The notes below the pieces were generated by a model. That model saw only the letters and a list, made by a program, of their open reading frames with translations, was not told the origin of the DNA and made no database searches. Shown one piece after another: positions 31,899 to 43,342 of a DNA stretch of 64,000 nt. Each line of letters opens with the position of its first letter. Within the stretch, counting starts at the first letter, position 1. Both the position numbers and the translations under genes were made by a program. Source of the stretch: Bullera alba (taxonomy: Eukaryota > Basidiomycota > Tremellomycetes > Tremellales > Bulleraceae); NCBI GenBank assembly GCA_001600095.1, contig BCIX01000005.1, positions 6,523-70,522 of the forward strand, read 5' to 3'.

Positions 31899-34341
31899 CT
31901 AAACCGAGATCCACCTAGCCATCCATTTGTTCACGATCTGAAGGAATGTCAGTCAGTTCGAGCAGGACTAGGAGTCTGACTCACCTCTTGAGCCTCAAGA
32001 ACCAGACCCTCGTCGAGGAGAAGCTGCACAACACCTCTGACCGAGGACTCGAGGGCGGAGAAGATCCAAGCGTGGTTGATGGAAGTATGCTCGCCGATAC
32101 TGCAAGAGTTAGCGAGAATCGGGTTCAGATCACTCACAAGATGTGGTTCGAGTGGGTCTTGTGGTACTCTGGCATGTACTTCTCGTGCTGGCCGGTATAA
32201 GGTGAAGCCCAAGATCCCGCCTGGTGTCGCTCAATGCCCCAGCACACTCTGTCGTAAACACCGGTGTATTGCTCCGCGGCGATAGGACCATGGATCTCAT
32301 TCATGGCGTCGACGACCAGTTGAATGTGTTCCTCCTCGGTGAGAGCTTGGGCGAATGGCCCAGTGGGAGTGTTGTAAGCGGCTAGAAGGGCGCCTGGACC
32401 GGTGCCGTTGATGTTGTAGGCCGGGTAGCAGAATGATCCGATTCCAGGAAGATCGGTACTTCCACAACCTCCGTAGATCGGTTGGTCGATGTGCTCCCAG
32501 AATCGAGTCTCGTATAGGAGAGAAACTTTGCAGGCGAAAGCGTATCCGAGACCGGTGATGGCCTCGGTGATGACGGGGTTGAGGGACGGCAGTCGCCATA
32601 GCCTAGCGACGGAGAATGGGACGGCGACCAGAGTCTTGTCGTAAGATCGGCTTTGGGTGGTACCATTCTCTTTCCAGTAGATACCAGTCTGACCAGTGGT
32701 CTCGTTGAAAGAGAGACGCTCGATTCGTCGCGAGTAGGAAAGTCGGTCGTCCACGATAGGGTGGAAGGCTTCTGCGAGGCGGGTAAGACCTTTGTCGATA
32801 GTCTTCCATTCGGATGCAGCGAAGTAGACACCGTCGTAGATGTCATCCCAGAGAGTGCCTGCTCGGGTCAGCGAAACTCGATATAGCTTTTATTGAACTT
32901 ACCAGAACCACCAACGGCCGATACGTCGTCCCAGCCTAGGCCTTGAGATCGAAGGAAGGAGCTCTCGGAGAAGTCCATCAAGCCGTCCTCTGGTCGTCAG
33001 CTCTATATGCTATAGGGTGACTCACCGATGGCTTGCTTGTGCGCCTTGAAGAGGTTGGTGGCTGCCTCTCTGCTCTTGTCCGCGTAGCCGATGAAGTCGG
33101 TCAGAGCGTCTTCGGCAGCGACGAGAGCTGGATCCTCCTCGTGTGACTCTCCACTGGAGGCATTGGCGGCCAAGGCGGCGTACTGGCTACGTCGGGGTAC
33201 AGTGCCATCTGCGTTTCGTAGTCCACCAGTGTATTGGTAGGTGCTGTAATCTGTCAGCGGAGCCCGTTCATGCGAATACGGGAGACTCACTTGACATTGC
33301 TCTGGATCCACTTGATGAAGTTCACTTGGTAAGCTGGGTCCTCGTTGGCGTTCATCTCGTTCAAGACGTCGGCGAGCTGGAAGACCAGCTTGTGGTCTTG
33401 AATCTCCAGCGTCTCGTTGGTGTCGGCGTAGGTGAGGCTGACGGGGAATCGCATTGGTCTGAGGCGTCAGCGAGAGTCGGGTCAAGGATGACTCACCCCA
33501 TCTCCTGGTACTGATAGTCTTCAGGCGCAGTGTCGTTGAGGTAGGCGGTTCGAAGTCGACTACGCAAAGTCAGCATTGTTTCAGAGTAAAGGGGGAGGAT
33601 ATGCTCACCCGCCGATCCTCTCGGAACTCTCGGAGATCTCCCAGTTGGTCATGCCCACCGAGTCGAGCAGCAAACCCGACATCAGACCGGCCATACCACC
33701 ACCGACAATACCAATCTTCTTGTCTTTGCTACCGGCGACGAAGCTGTTGTTGTTGGCTTTCAGGTATGCGACACCGTCGAACCATGGGCCATAGGGGTCG
33801 TTGAGCCATTCGAGGGTGTTTCGCTTCTTCATAGGGGATTGGTGAACGGCGATAGGGGCGGATCGGCCGAGCAAACCCAGCTCGGAGAAGGCATGCAGAC
33901 ATCCTCCAGTGGGAAGGTCGACAGGTGTGAGCCAGACGAATCGAGTTCTACGATACTTGTAAGTGCTTCTGAGTGATCGGAAGGCGGCTATAGGCGGAAC
34001 ACTTACGGCTTGTCATCGTAGCTCCTTGCGTCGAAACGCCCAACTTCATGGTGGGATCCAGAGTGATGAGTGAGATCACACTCGCCATACACCACGATCA
34101 CCTCGGTGTTGACGTGCTCTGGCCTGTACTCGAGCTCAAAGTTGGTCGCCCCGTCTGCATGGACAGATGAAGGACTGGTCGAATAGGAGAGAGAGTCAGC
34201 TTTTCGATCTTCCGTCTTCGGATCGGACAAGTCCGAAATTCGGATTTACCTTTTGAACGAGATCCCCGATGGTGCTGGCGACGCAGAGGCCGTAAGCGCA
34301 AGCAGTGTGGTAGCAGCGAGGAGGGAGTGTGTCGTGCGCAT
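31899..34341 (-). CDS. Secreted L-amino-acid-oxidase-like flavin amine oxidase
   Basis: FAD-dependent oxidase of roughly 620-650 residues with about nine introns. The ATG at 34341 starts a signal peptide (MRTTHSLLAATTLLALTASA). The dinucleotide-binding motif is IGIVGGGMAGLMSGLL, followed by the ISESSERIGG glycine-rich stretch. The C-terminal FAD/substrate motif is GEHTSINHAWIFSALESSVRG. Several N-glycosylation sites (NETT, NGTT, NGTG) fit secretion. It would oxidise amino acids to imino acids with release of H2O2 outside the cell. It is head-to-head with a secreted RidA-family gene. A polyamine or other amine oxidase is the main alternative. Confidence 0.87.
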
Positions 34342-34398
34342 GCTGAGGAGGTAGAATGTGTAGGATGGAGGAGGCTTTGTGACTTGAACTCACTCGTC

Positions 34399-34405
34399 TT
34401 ATATA
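34399..34405 (-). promoter_or_regulatory. TATA box of the amino-acid oxidase gene
   Basis: TATATAA on the minus strand about 60 nt before the ATG. Confidence 0.5.
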
Positions 34406-34672
34406 GACTTTCGAGTCAGAGTCGTTCGGGGATGAACTTGGATGAACTAAGCCGACTTAAATTTCTCCGTTATCTCCCCACATTGCCTTATCTCTGCGTG
34501 ACAGTGCGGGACCAGAGGGGATCAGGTGTGACCAAGTGAGAGCGCCCATTGCATAAGCAGGCACTAGCTTAGCCTCCTCGGTCAGGTACTATCATATACT
34601 GGAGCACCCCAAAAGTCGTCGGAGCGCCTATATCCTATGCTTGGCATCGAGACCTCGTACTACCATCACTAA

Positions 34673-34679
34673 TGACTCA
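34673..34679. promoter_or_regulatory. TGACTCA (Gcn4/AP-1-type site)
   Basis: Perfect seven-base match within the oxidase/RidA divergent promoter. Short motif, so chance occurrence is possible. Confidence 0.35.
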
Positions 34680-35038
34680 GCTCGAGTCGACCAACCGGAT
34701 CTCGAGGACGCTCGGCGACATGTCGTCGGAGTCGGAGCAATGGATCTGGTCGGAACGGAGGCGGTGGAGGGGAGATCTGAGTAGACATTGGGAAGTGGTG
34801 ATGATTGGTGGACCTGGGAGATAGGACCCATGCTGGACATTGCTTAGCAGGTACAGTCCTTCCCGTGCCAAGTCACTCGCTATCATGAACTGACGAGGCT
34901 GACAAGCGCCGGGAAAAGTGCTCTCGACTCGACTCGAGTCAGCTCTGCATAAGAGGACAAAGAAGGAGGGTCACTTTCCCCATCACCCACTCTTCGCACT
35001 AGACCCACTTGTTTCCAAAGTCCCCCTCACTTCTCACC

Positions 35039-35651
35039 ATGCGTTTCTCCTTTGCCTTTGCGACTGCTCTCCTGGCCTCTGTGGCCGCCGCTACTCCCGT
35101 CGCATCCGACACCTCCATCTCCACGAGGGAGAACACGGTCGAGTACCTCGGTTCCCAATCTGGAACTCTGTCCGGCGGTACCAAGTTCGGCAACCTAGTC
35201 TTTGTCAGCGGTCAAGTCCCCTTGATCAACGGCACCGTCGTCCCCGGTGGTGTCAAGAACGAGACAGCGTATGTCATTGATCGAGTCGGTGCCATCCTCG
35301 CAGAGGGCGGAACAGACTGGTCCAAAGTCCTCAAGGTCACGGTCCTCCTGCAAGGTGAGTCGTGCGTGCCAAGCCCTTGCTGATCGGCCTAGACATTCGA
35401 GACCTCCCTGCCGTCAACGAGGTGTATGCGGCCATGATCCCGAATCCGAAGCCAGCCAGGGCCGCCTTTGAGGTTGGAAATCTGCCAGTGTTGTGAGTCA
35501 ATCCCACCTAGGTATCCACACCTACCCATCTTGTGTTCCCAGCTGACTCTCGCATCAGCGGTATCTCCGTCGAGATTGAAGGTCAGTCTGACAATGTCAT
35601 ATCATGGAGCAGGCTCGCTGACGTCTGATAGCCATTGCTGCCGTTTACTAA
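35039..35651 (+). CDS. Secreted RidA/YjgF-family protein
   Basis: About 150 residues in four exons. The start MRFSFAFATALLASVAAA is a clear signal peptide, unusual because RidA proteins are normally cytosolic or mitochondrial. The mature part has the RidA fold signatures: GNLVFVSGQVPLINGTVVPG, the AYVIDRVGAILAEGGTDWSK helix, and the active-site region PARAAFEVGNLPV...VEIEAIA with the substrate-binding Arg and the Glu. Two N-glycosylation sites (NGT, NET) fit secretion. RidA enzymes hydrolyse reactive imines/enamines to keto acids and ammonia. The divergent neighbour is a secreted amino-acid oxidase whose immediate product is an imino acid, so a coupled extracellular reaction is a strong inference. 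Confidence 0.88.
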
Positions 35652-35903
35652 ACCGCGAGGAGAGGTTGGTGAGAGTAAAAGCTTGATAGTCCGGAGCGTG
35701 GATGAAAAAGACAGAAGTCGTAGAAGATGCATTATAATGGTCGTGCTGGAATGCAAGTGCTAGATCGTGTATGTGTCGTTGGCCTACAGCTTGTCTCAGT
35801 ATGGGCCGAGTCGACAGCCGAGGATGATTGCAGGCTATTGCTGAGTCGACTCGAGCCAAATCGAGCGGAGAAGCGAGCTGTCGCTTGAACGGTTGGCAGG
35901 TAT

Positions 35904-37484
35904 TCAATCGAGTAGTTGTTGCCAGTCGCCCAAGGTCCGCTCGAGCAGGCGGCGCTCTGACACTGCGAGCGAAAAGGCCATTTGGACAAGCGGCCTATCT
36001 GACTTCTCCTTTCTATCAGCTCGTTTACTTTCGGTCCAACTCACATTATGGAATAGTTCGTCAGACTGAACATCTGACTGGTGATACCTCGACCGCCGAA
36101 CCTCCATATGCTGAATAATTCGCTCTATGGCTGAGCATGTCGAAGGCGATAGTTCAGAAGTGGTCGATTCCAGTTTCGATTCTACCTCCTGAATCGCCCT
36201 GACAACTGTTTCGAAAGCTTTTTCTTGCGTCATATTCGTGTAGGTTGAGAGTACCGCCGCAGCGAACATGTCGACCGAGATGAGTTGTTGTTTCAAGTTG
36301 AACGATCCACTTGGCCCCAATCGTGGATTGGAGATGTTTCCCATTTGATCCCTGATTCCAACGAAGTCTCGCAATGCACCCCCCGATAGCACCTCCCTCG
36401 GCGTCCATGTGATCTCAGCTTCCTTTCCCTCGATGAATCCCCATTCCACTAGTAGCTTTCCATCGCCTACTGCCTCCTCGTAGCAGCTAAAGACCTGTTC
36501 TCCACATTTGATCTCCCTCTCCGCCCTCATCTCCACCACATTCTCCGATGAGGAGATGTATCGCCCGTCCAAGCCGTCCAGCCGGTTCGAGGGATGCTGG
36601 CATTCTTGGAGGGATCCGCACTCGGTGCAGACGCAGCCGTCAGTGAGCAGAGAAGTGTGTGGGTTGGAGGTGGAGTGGTTGAACATGTCACAGAAGGGTA
36701 CTATGGCGATACCACGATACGCATCGATTCCGTAGCCTCGAGTAAGGATGAGCGAGAGCGCGTAGATGAATTCCGGGAATGAAGGTGGTGTGCCGGGAAG
36801 GAGGGGGGCTGCAGAGGTGTAGAACTCTTTGACACTATTCTACAACGTCAGCAATGAGAGAAGATCGAAAGGCTTACCGTGCCCAAGCCCTCTTGCTCCT
36901 TTCTGGCCAGTTCTCGCTCGGCTTCCGTTCCCTGCAGCCATTCCAATGCAGAAGTTCCTTCTTCTCCTGATATCGACGTATCCTCCCAGAAAGCGGGTAG
37001 GAGTATGGTCTCCCGGGGTAGCATCTGAAGGTATCCATACCACTCGGACTGGGTCCCAAGTCGGAATTCGTGTAGAAGGCATAAAGCGAGATGCAGAGTG
37101 ATGTCGCTCGGATCCACTTCTTCTATTGGCGGCAGGGGTATTGTCGCTGATAGTGACGCTGTTCTATGTGAGAAGATGGCAGTCTTAGGTGCTGTATACA
37201 CTAAGAAGAGGTCAGCCGGCGGCTTGAGAGAGTGAAGGCGATACCGCACATACTACGCCCTGTTCCACATCTTCGGTAGCGTAAATTGACCAGCCCTGGC
37301 CGTTGTTCAGGTCGTCGAGCTTACATGCCGAGCTGTGCTTGATCCCCCTGTGTGCGAGCCACGTCGAGAAGACCTCCTTGGATGGTGGATCAGAGTAGAA
37401 CATGTCTCCAGGAGTAAGATATGTTCGACTGCAAATGAGTTCGAGTTTGGTTCGAGTCATAGAGAGGACGATGACGATGGACAT
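35904..37484 (-). CDS. SET-domain protein lysine methyltransferase
   Basis: SETD6/RKM-like non-histone methyltransferase of roughly 470 residues with three or so introns. The N-terminal part has FSTWLAHRGIKHSSACKLDD and GQGWSIYATEDVEQG, the usual SET entry. A large inserted helical region follows. The conserved core is ILTRGYGI...VPFCDMFNHSTSNPHTSLL with the NHS S-adenosylmethionine motif. The C-terminal Rubisco-LSMT-like substrate-binding helices follow (FNLKQQLISVDMFAAAVLST). Fungal relatives methylate ribosomal proteins or elongation factors. Three ATGs lie in frame near the start (37484, 37460 and the one before FYSDPPSK); the last gives the most family-like N-terminus, so the true start may be downstream of 37484. 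Confidence 0.8.
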
Positions 37485-37592
37485 TCGACAAAAGTCGAAT
37501 CAATTTCGATTTCGATTCCTTCAACTTTGTTGATGCGTCATCAATCGATCGCGACGACGAGGTATAAGTCGTCATCCAGCATGACTTCGTTT

Positions 37593-37599
37593 TATAAAG
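37593..37599 (+). promoter_or_regulatory. TATA box of the small membrane protein gene
   Basis: TATAAAG 98 nt before the ATG at 37691. Confidence 0.4.
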
Positions 37600-37690
37600 G
37601 CAATCTTCTTCATCCTCGCGCTGTTCTGCTGGATACACAGCATACGCTTCTAAATTGTTCACTGAGCAACTACCGACACCCTCCTTCACC

Positions 37691-38237
37691 ATGCCTTCAT
37701 CCGCCAGTAACCCGCAGGTTCGACCCGACCCCTCAAACAACGGTCAGACTATCCGCAAAGCCTTCCTCCTAGAGGCAACTGCTAATCTGATGAGCTTCCC
37801 AATCATCACCAATACCCACTTTGTCCTTCCATTCCTGCTCAACGACCCATCTCACATCAACCCCTCGACCGTGCTGTTCGCGCGGTTGTTCGGTGGAATC
37901 GTCATTGGAGGGCTGACCCCGCCTCTACTCGCTGGATACACCAATACGAGGAACGGCATAGAAAGCAGGAGAGTGACATACACCCTGCTAGGACTAGGAG
38001 AGTGTCTGTTGATTCCAATGCTCCTGCTGGAGGCCAGCAAGGGCGGGTCGAAGGATGCGGCGCTGAGTGTCAGAGCGGCGTTGGGGTCAATTGCGCTTTT
38101 GGCACCCCCGCTGTTGTGGAGACTGTATTGCATGTTTATCCGCCCAGACATCTTCGGGAGCTACGTGGACAAGAAGGAGGTGAGTTGTTTGACCGACTTG
38201 GGCCTTTGTCGCGTATTAACATGTCTTCCTATAGTGA
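37691..38237 (+). CDS. Small multi-TM membrane protein, unknown
   Basis: Start MPSSASNPQVRPDPSNNGQT, then four hydrophobic segments (for example LFARLFGGIVIGGLTPPLLA and AALGSIALLAPPLLWRLYCM) and a C-terminal VDKKE. The main exon runs 37691-38179. A good intron (GTGAGT donor, TATTAAC branch, ATAG acceptor at 38180-38234) is followed directly by TGA, so the last coding exon is only the stop codon, giving 163 residues. If that intron is retained the frame stays open to about 38350 and adds a different C-terminus. No family recognised. Confidence 0.65.
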
Positions 38238-39297
38238 TAGGGCTCAATCGTCACTGGACCTCGATGGGAGAACCCTTGTATTGTGCACATCTGGACCGCT
38301 GGGTCATGATGTACCAGGTATCGTACGATGAGTCGTCATTGCAGAATTGATCAAGCTAATCAAATCAAATCAACTCAAGATGAGGAGACTCCACTGATGA
38401 CACCCTCAAACAGATCTCGCCAACGCACTGTCTGACACATCCGTGAGGGAAGTTATGTGGCTGACATCCCATCACCTCAAGCCTCAAACCCTAGCTTCCA
38501 ACACGCACAGGACAGAACTGTACTCGATCGTCTGTCGAACCCTTTAAGCCGACCGATATCTCCAGGATCGGCGACAGTATTCTATCGCAAGTACCTCGTC
38601 AGACTGTTCTCCAACTCACCTTCTCCAGTTAACCTCGGGGTACTCTTACCACAGGGCCCGTGTGACTCTGCTAATCCGGGTGAGAAAGCTTATCCTCTGG
38701 CTGTGATGGACTCCTCGACTATCATCTACGCCGTCGCTGAGTTTGTTGAGGTTGGTCACCGACATGCGTCTAGGGGAGCGGATTCAAGGCAGGGGAAATC
38801 ACACGAGGATGATGAGCAGTGCTGTGAGTACCCTCCTTGGGCTCAACACTGGAGCGATACGTAAGCCGATACCGAACCCAAGTACATCCTAGCCGAACTC
38901 CGAATTTCGATACAGCCTCCTCTTTCGGCATGAAATTGGCAAAGGTATCGGTTCAGTAGTGGTAGAGCGTCCATTCCTCTCAACACCAAGCTGAGTCGCG
39001 GGCTGCGGTAGTCGACAACTCTGCAGCTGATGAAGCCTGCTGGACTATGCTGATGTCTGGAACTGTGATGTGCTTGATGTGCGGTACCTGGTTGTATGCT
39101 TGAGCGTGATATGCTTGGTGACATGCGCGTCCACGTGGGGCGATCCGACGGAAGCAAAATATCGAGTTAAGCGCCCTGATCGTCCAGGATCGTCCATGCG
39201 TCCTGACCTGTCCTGAGCCAAGTGCGACCATATACTCTACTTCTGTGTATGTACTTTGACGCTCCTATGGTCGAGTCGATACCCAACACCACTCTCC
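38238..39297. other. Intergenic, about 1 kb
   Basis: Contains an open frame at 38457-38864 beginning with GTG. Without an ATG or splice evidence I do not call it. Otherwise it is promoter of the GT31-like gene. Confidence 0.4.
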
Positions 39298-40844
39298 ATG
39301 CTGTCTAGAATGGTCCAAGTGCTGCAGGTGCTGCGGCGGAAGGCGGTCCAGCGACCGAGAATCACTGGTCTCGTCGCCGTCTTCCTGCTCACCGCACTGC
39401 CATATTTTATCCTCTGGCGACTGCACATGGGCAAATTTGGCCGATGGTACTGGAACTACGGGGTGGCCTTCCATCCTATTTTGGTATCGCTACTACCCTC
39501 TGGAGACTGGAGCGGGGTAAAAAATCCACCTAGATGGGTACAGGAGATACATGACTCGCCATGGATGGGGGAATGGCCAATGCCTCTGCTCACCAAACCG
39601 AAATACGACGAGCATGGCAAGTTGACAAGTCCGGTCATCGCCAAGCTTCACGTCTTCTCTACTGTGCAGGAGAAGGCGAGGCAGAAGCGGAAATTGATAC
39701 GACAGTTGACGGTGCTGGACCAGATCCCGGAGGAATATCGACATTTGATCGAAATTAAGTTTGTCATGGGCCACGCGTACAAGGAGAACTGGGAGGTGGA
39801 TCAGGAGATGGAGGACCTGCTGAAATTGGAACAAGAGGAGCACGGGGATCTGATCAGGCTGAGCTTGGTGCATGGGGAGAATCTGAGAGAGGGGAAGATT
39901 CTGGATTGGATGCACGCAGCTGGGTCGGGGGAGGATGGAGGCAGGCCAGGCTGGTGGACTTTCAAGGTCGACGACGATGTGAGTGGGAGTGCCGACCGAG
40001 AGATTCTCAAATTGACCGTTTACCTCGTCCTAGACTGTCCTCAATTTGCCAAACTTTCTCGATCACCTCCTCTCACTCGACCCCCATCGACCGACATACC
40101 TCGGAACATCACTGAATCGCTGGCCCGACTTTCACTACCATTTCACGGGGTTAACAACGGGTTTCAACTGGGGTCTCGTGAGTCATGGCTTTACTCTTGT
40201 GTGTGTATATAGCTGATATTGGCGACACAGCTGAAAACCCTTTCGACGGGTATTGGCAAGATGACACGCCAGGAAATCGAGGTCTGGTGGGATGACGATG
40301 TGTTGACGGGGGAATTGATGGTGAGTGGTGTGGATGCGAGCCTCGCTTCAACTCTCTAGATCACCTGCTCTTCTCTTGTCGAAGCGTTCTCTACCAGCCC
40401 TCGCACAGATCATCTCACGCCTCAGCTTATGATTATCTTGGCCTGAATCTCCATCATTCTCTGCCTGCCTTCCAGCCTATGAATTGATCTGGATCCTGCA
40501 CGAAAGCGCCGCTGACCGAAACCTAGTTCTGCCTCCCATCAGGTCCTCAATGTCGTCGCAACTCCAGCACGACCACCCTCCCGGCCTACTGCGACGCTCG
40601 CGCTACTCCCACTTGGGGCTGGGATGCCCCACCTCCCAATCCCGACCCTCGGACTAGCCTATATTGGTACGACTTTCTCCGGCATATGGGCGAGCGAGAC
40701 GTCTGGTTCTTGAAAAACGACGTGGCAAGCCATTCATGGTGGTTCAAGTCGGACGAGGGGTACGAGAAAGAATGGCGGAAGAAGATCAAGGGGAAGATGT
40801 GGACCCCGCCTCGTTGGTTGGAGAGGTACAAGGAGGAAAAGTAG
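39298..40844 (+). CDS. GT31-like galactosyltransferase, type II membrane protein
   Basis: Start MLSRMVQVLQVLRRKAVQ (ATG at 39298; the in-frame upstream codon is TTG). An N-terminal signal anchor (ITGLVAVFLLTALPYFILW) implies a Golgi type II protein. The catalytic domain shows KLHVFSTVQEKARQKRKLIR, then the metal-binding FKVDDD at the end of exon 1 (39978), followed after the intron by TVLNLPNFLDHLLSLDP. The fold continues with YLGTSLNRWPDFHYHFTG and WWDDDVLTGELM. The C-terminal part has WGWDAPPPNPDPRTSLYWYD and WFKSDEGYEKEWRKKIKG, typical of fungal GT31-like proteins. Exons between 40321 and about 40540 are uncertain. The sugar donor is probably UDP-galactose or UDP-GlcNAc. Confidence 0.8.
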
Positions 40845-41371
40845 ACGCTTGGGGATATCCGGATAGGAAGATCGAGGAGGCATAGAGGGGCTCGGTGTAA
40901 TGACGGACACGACGAACCATGCTTGGGCAAAGCATGAACGAGTACGAAATGGTCAAAATGGCGAGGGCTTCAAGACGGGCCTTGGCGATGAGAGGCTAAG
41001 CCCGGGGTTGTTGACAGCAAGGCTCTGTGCCTGGGCAATGACATTTCGACCGGGCGTACAGTTCTGACAGTGTTCTGACCAAGTGATCGATACCCTGACT
41101 GGGTGAGTCGAAGAAGCTTGACCGATTCGCGAAAGCCAGTAGACTACACTACACATGTAACGAGTCCCTCTCCGAACTGACTCCGCAGGTCGCAATCTCG
41201 ATTCACTTCTCACAGACGAAACACTTGTCACGGCGCCAGCTACTGACTGATACATCGACTGATAGCTTTTTGCCCTACTTCCACCTAGGATGGCGCAAAC
41301 ACTCTACCTATCCTTACAGATCATCCACCCGTCCCCCGTCCAGACTACTCCCTTGACCCCCTCCAACTCGC
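40845..41371. other. Intergenic, convergent 3' ends
   Basis: Lies between the GT31-like stop and the AKR1 stop. Nothing recognised. Confidence 0.5.
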
Positions 41372-42530
41372 CTACTTGCCCACCAGTCTCATATGCACGT
41401 CGGAATACCTCGCACCGGTGGGTTTCGCATCCTCCACCAGCTGCCTGATCTCCTTCAACTCCGCCTCGTTCAGGTCGACGTCCCTTGCTCCGAAGTTTTC
41501 GGCCAACCTGTCGCTCGTCTTGGTGCCCGGGATGGGAATCGCTCCCTGGGCAATGACCCACGCTAGGGCAAGTTGGGATGGGGTACTGCCCTTCTTCTTG
41601 GCGAGTTCGTGGAATTCGTCGACGATGCGCAGGTTCTTGGGCATGTTTTCCTCGTTGAATCGGGGGATGGTGCGGCGGACGTCGCCATCGGGGAAGTCGG
41701 AGGGTTTTCGGTAGCTGCCAACGTCAGCTGTACTCAATCTGGATCAACACAACCGACTCACTTGCCAGAGAGGATACCCTTTCCGAGGGGAGAGTACGCG
41801 ATGATCTGCACGCCGAGCTCTTTGGCAGCTGGGATCAGACCGCTCTCCTCGTGGTCGGTGAACCAGGGGGAGTACTCGATCTGCAGGGCGTCTATCTTTG
41901 CGACTAAGCAAAGTCAGTATGTCGTATCTAGATGCGAAACCCACAACGAGCAGAACTTTCACTCACTCGAACAGGCTTTGCGGAGTGTAGCCTCGGAACA
42001 CTCGCTCAGTCCGATGTATCGACACTTTCCATCCTTTCTCAGCTTGTCCATGGCGCCAATGGACTCTTCGAGATCGGTATCGGGGTCGATTCGGTGGAGG
42101 TAGTAGAGGTCTGGAGGCCCGCCAAGTCGTTTGATTGTACCTTCGATGTATTCGTTGATATGGGCGGCTTTGTTGGTCACAGTGTACTGGGATGGCTCCT
42201 TGCCAAGGCACTATCAACCCCTCAATGTCAGTCTGACGCCCCATTGCGAGTGGAGGGACACGCTGAACTCACGTCGAAACCGCATTTCGAGGCGATGAAC
42301 ACTTTGTCCCTCGTCCCTGTCTTCTTGAAGAAGTCGCCAATCAACTGCTCATTGTGTCCGGCGCCATAGACAACAGCGCTGTCCCAGAAGGTGCAGCCGA
42401 GCTCGACGGCCTTTTTAAGCGTTTGATGGGATGTAGCGTCGTCGGCGGGTCCGTAGCTCATGGAAAAGCCCATGGCGCCGAAACCCGGAACGGGGACTTT
42501 GATGTCCTGGAAAGAAAGCTCTTTGACCAT
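41372..42530 (-). CDS. Aldo-keto reductase, tandem copy 1
   Basis: TIM-barrel NADPH-dependent reductase of about 340 residues, start [20 protein letters not shown], with three introns. The catalytic tetrad is visible: Asp in [11 protein letters not shown], Tyr in the same stretch, Lys in FIASKCG and His in [10 protein letters not shown]. The C-terminal cofactor motif [16 protein letters not shown] is intact. The closest recognisable group is the fungal yakc-like / AKR13-type reductases acting on aldehydes. It is closely related to the next gene, with long identical stretches such as [18 protein letters not shown]. There is no intron after VPGFG, where copy 2 has one. Confidence 0.92.
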
Positions 42531-42632
42531 GTCGATTGGTGTAGATGGCGAGGTGTTCGGTGAGTAGGTTCTGCAGGCGAAGCTGTTGTGAGGTGCTGGG
42601 TTGAGGAACTGGCTAGGGAGATGACGCTACCC

Positions 42633-42639
42633 ATATATA
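42633..42639 (-). promoter_or_regulatory. TATA-like element of AKR copy 1
   Basis: ATATATA about 100 nt upstream of the AKR1 ATG. Confidence 0.35.
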
Positions 42640-42654
42640 CCTGGACGGGTGAGT

Positions 42655-42780
42655 ACCCTCCACCCCTCCACCGGTGTTTTCCTATTCTCCCGGTGGACAA
42701 CCTCCACCGGCCAATAGCTCCACCCACCTTCCCAGACTACCCTCCAGTGCCTCCACCCTAGTCCACCCTCCACCCAGTGC
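42655..42780. repeat. CTCCACC-rich low-complexity promoter stretch
   Basis: About eight copies of CTCCACC or CTCCAC in 125 bp, plus an imperfect palindrome CCGGTGG...CCACCGG around 42691-42710. A shorter run occurs again near 42989. Confidence 0.7.
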
Positions 42781-43342
42781 TCCCTAGGCCAGCACCGAGA
42801 AGGCTGCGGGGAACTTGGGAGTTGATCTACTGACTATTGCTGGCATGGTAGTCGTATGCATGGCGGGTAGATCTCATCAGGATCCGTATCCTTGCTGCTT
42901 AGTCCCTTGCTGTGCAGATCTCTCCGTTCTCCGGCGATCCACCGAAGATCCTCAAGGGGAAGAAGGCCCTTGGATACAAGTCGCAACTGCCTCCACCACC
43001 TCCACCTTCTCACTCTGTAGCGAGCTCTGGTAGGTTGCTAGTCCCAGAGAGCGCCTTGACTCGTTGGTACCTACTTTGACAGCAAGCAAAGTAATCGACA
43101 GCTGCATGTTGCCGCATGTCACACCTTCTACAAACGACCTCTGGGCTCTGGCTCGTTTTTTCAGCTCGGGAAGTCGTCAGGTCGGGCCCGACAGGTGGAA
43201 AGTCGCGGAATGTGGATGTAGTGTGAGGTAGTGTGCTGCAGTCTATTTGCATCGGGCTACTATGGCCTAACATTTGACTAGTGATCATCAACCCCCTGTT
43301 AGACCCCGCCTTACCTCAAATCCTCTGATTCCACCCCTTTCC

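Larger units (their letters stand above)
34342..35038. promoter_or_regulatory. Divergent promoter, oxidase / RidA
   Basis: 697-bp shared upstream region. It holds a perfect TGACTCA at 34673-34679 and GAGTCA at 34936-34941, both matching the Gcn4/AP-1 type site used in amino-acid control. No gene seen. Confidence 0.5.
42531..43342. other. Intergenic between the two AKR genes
   Basis: Promoter of copy 1 and 3' region of copy 2. It includes a CTCCACC-rich stretch at 42655-42780 and a CCAAT box at about 42711. Confidence 0.5.

Noticed and set aside
38457..38864. Plus-strand open frame in the gap before the GT31-like gene
   Set aside because: Begins with GTG, and no ATG or acceptor site gives a sensible start.
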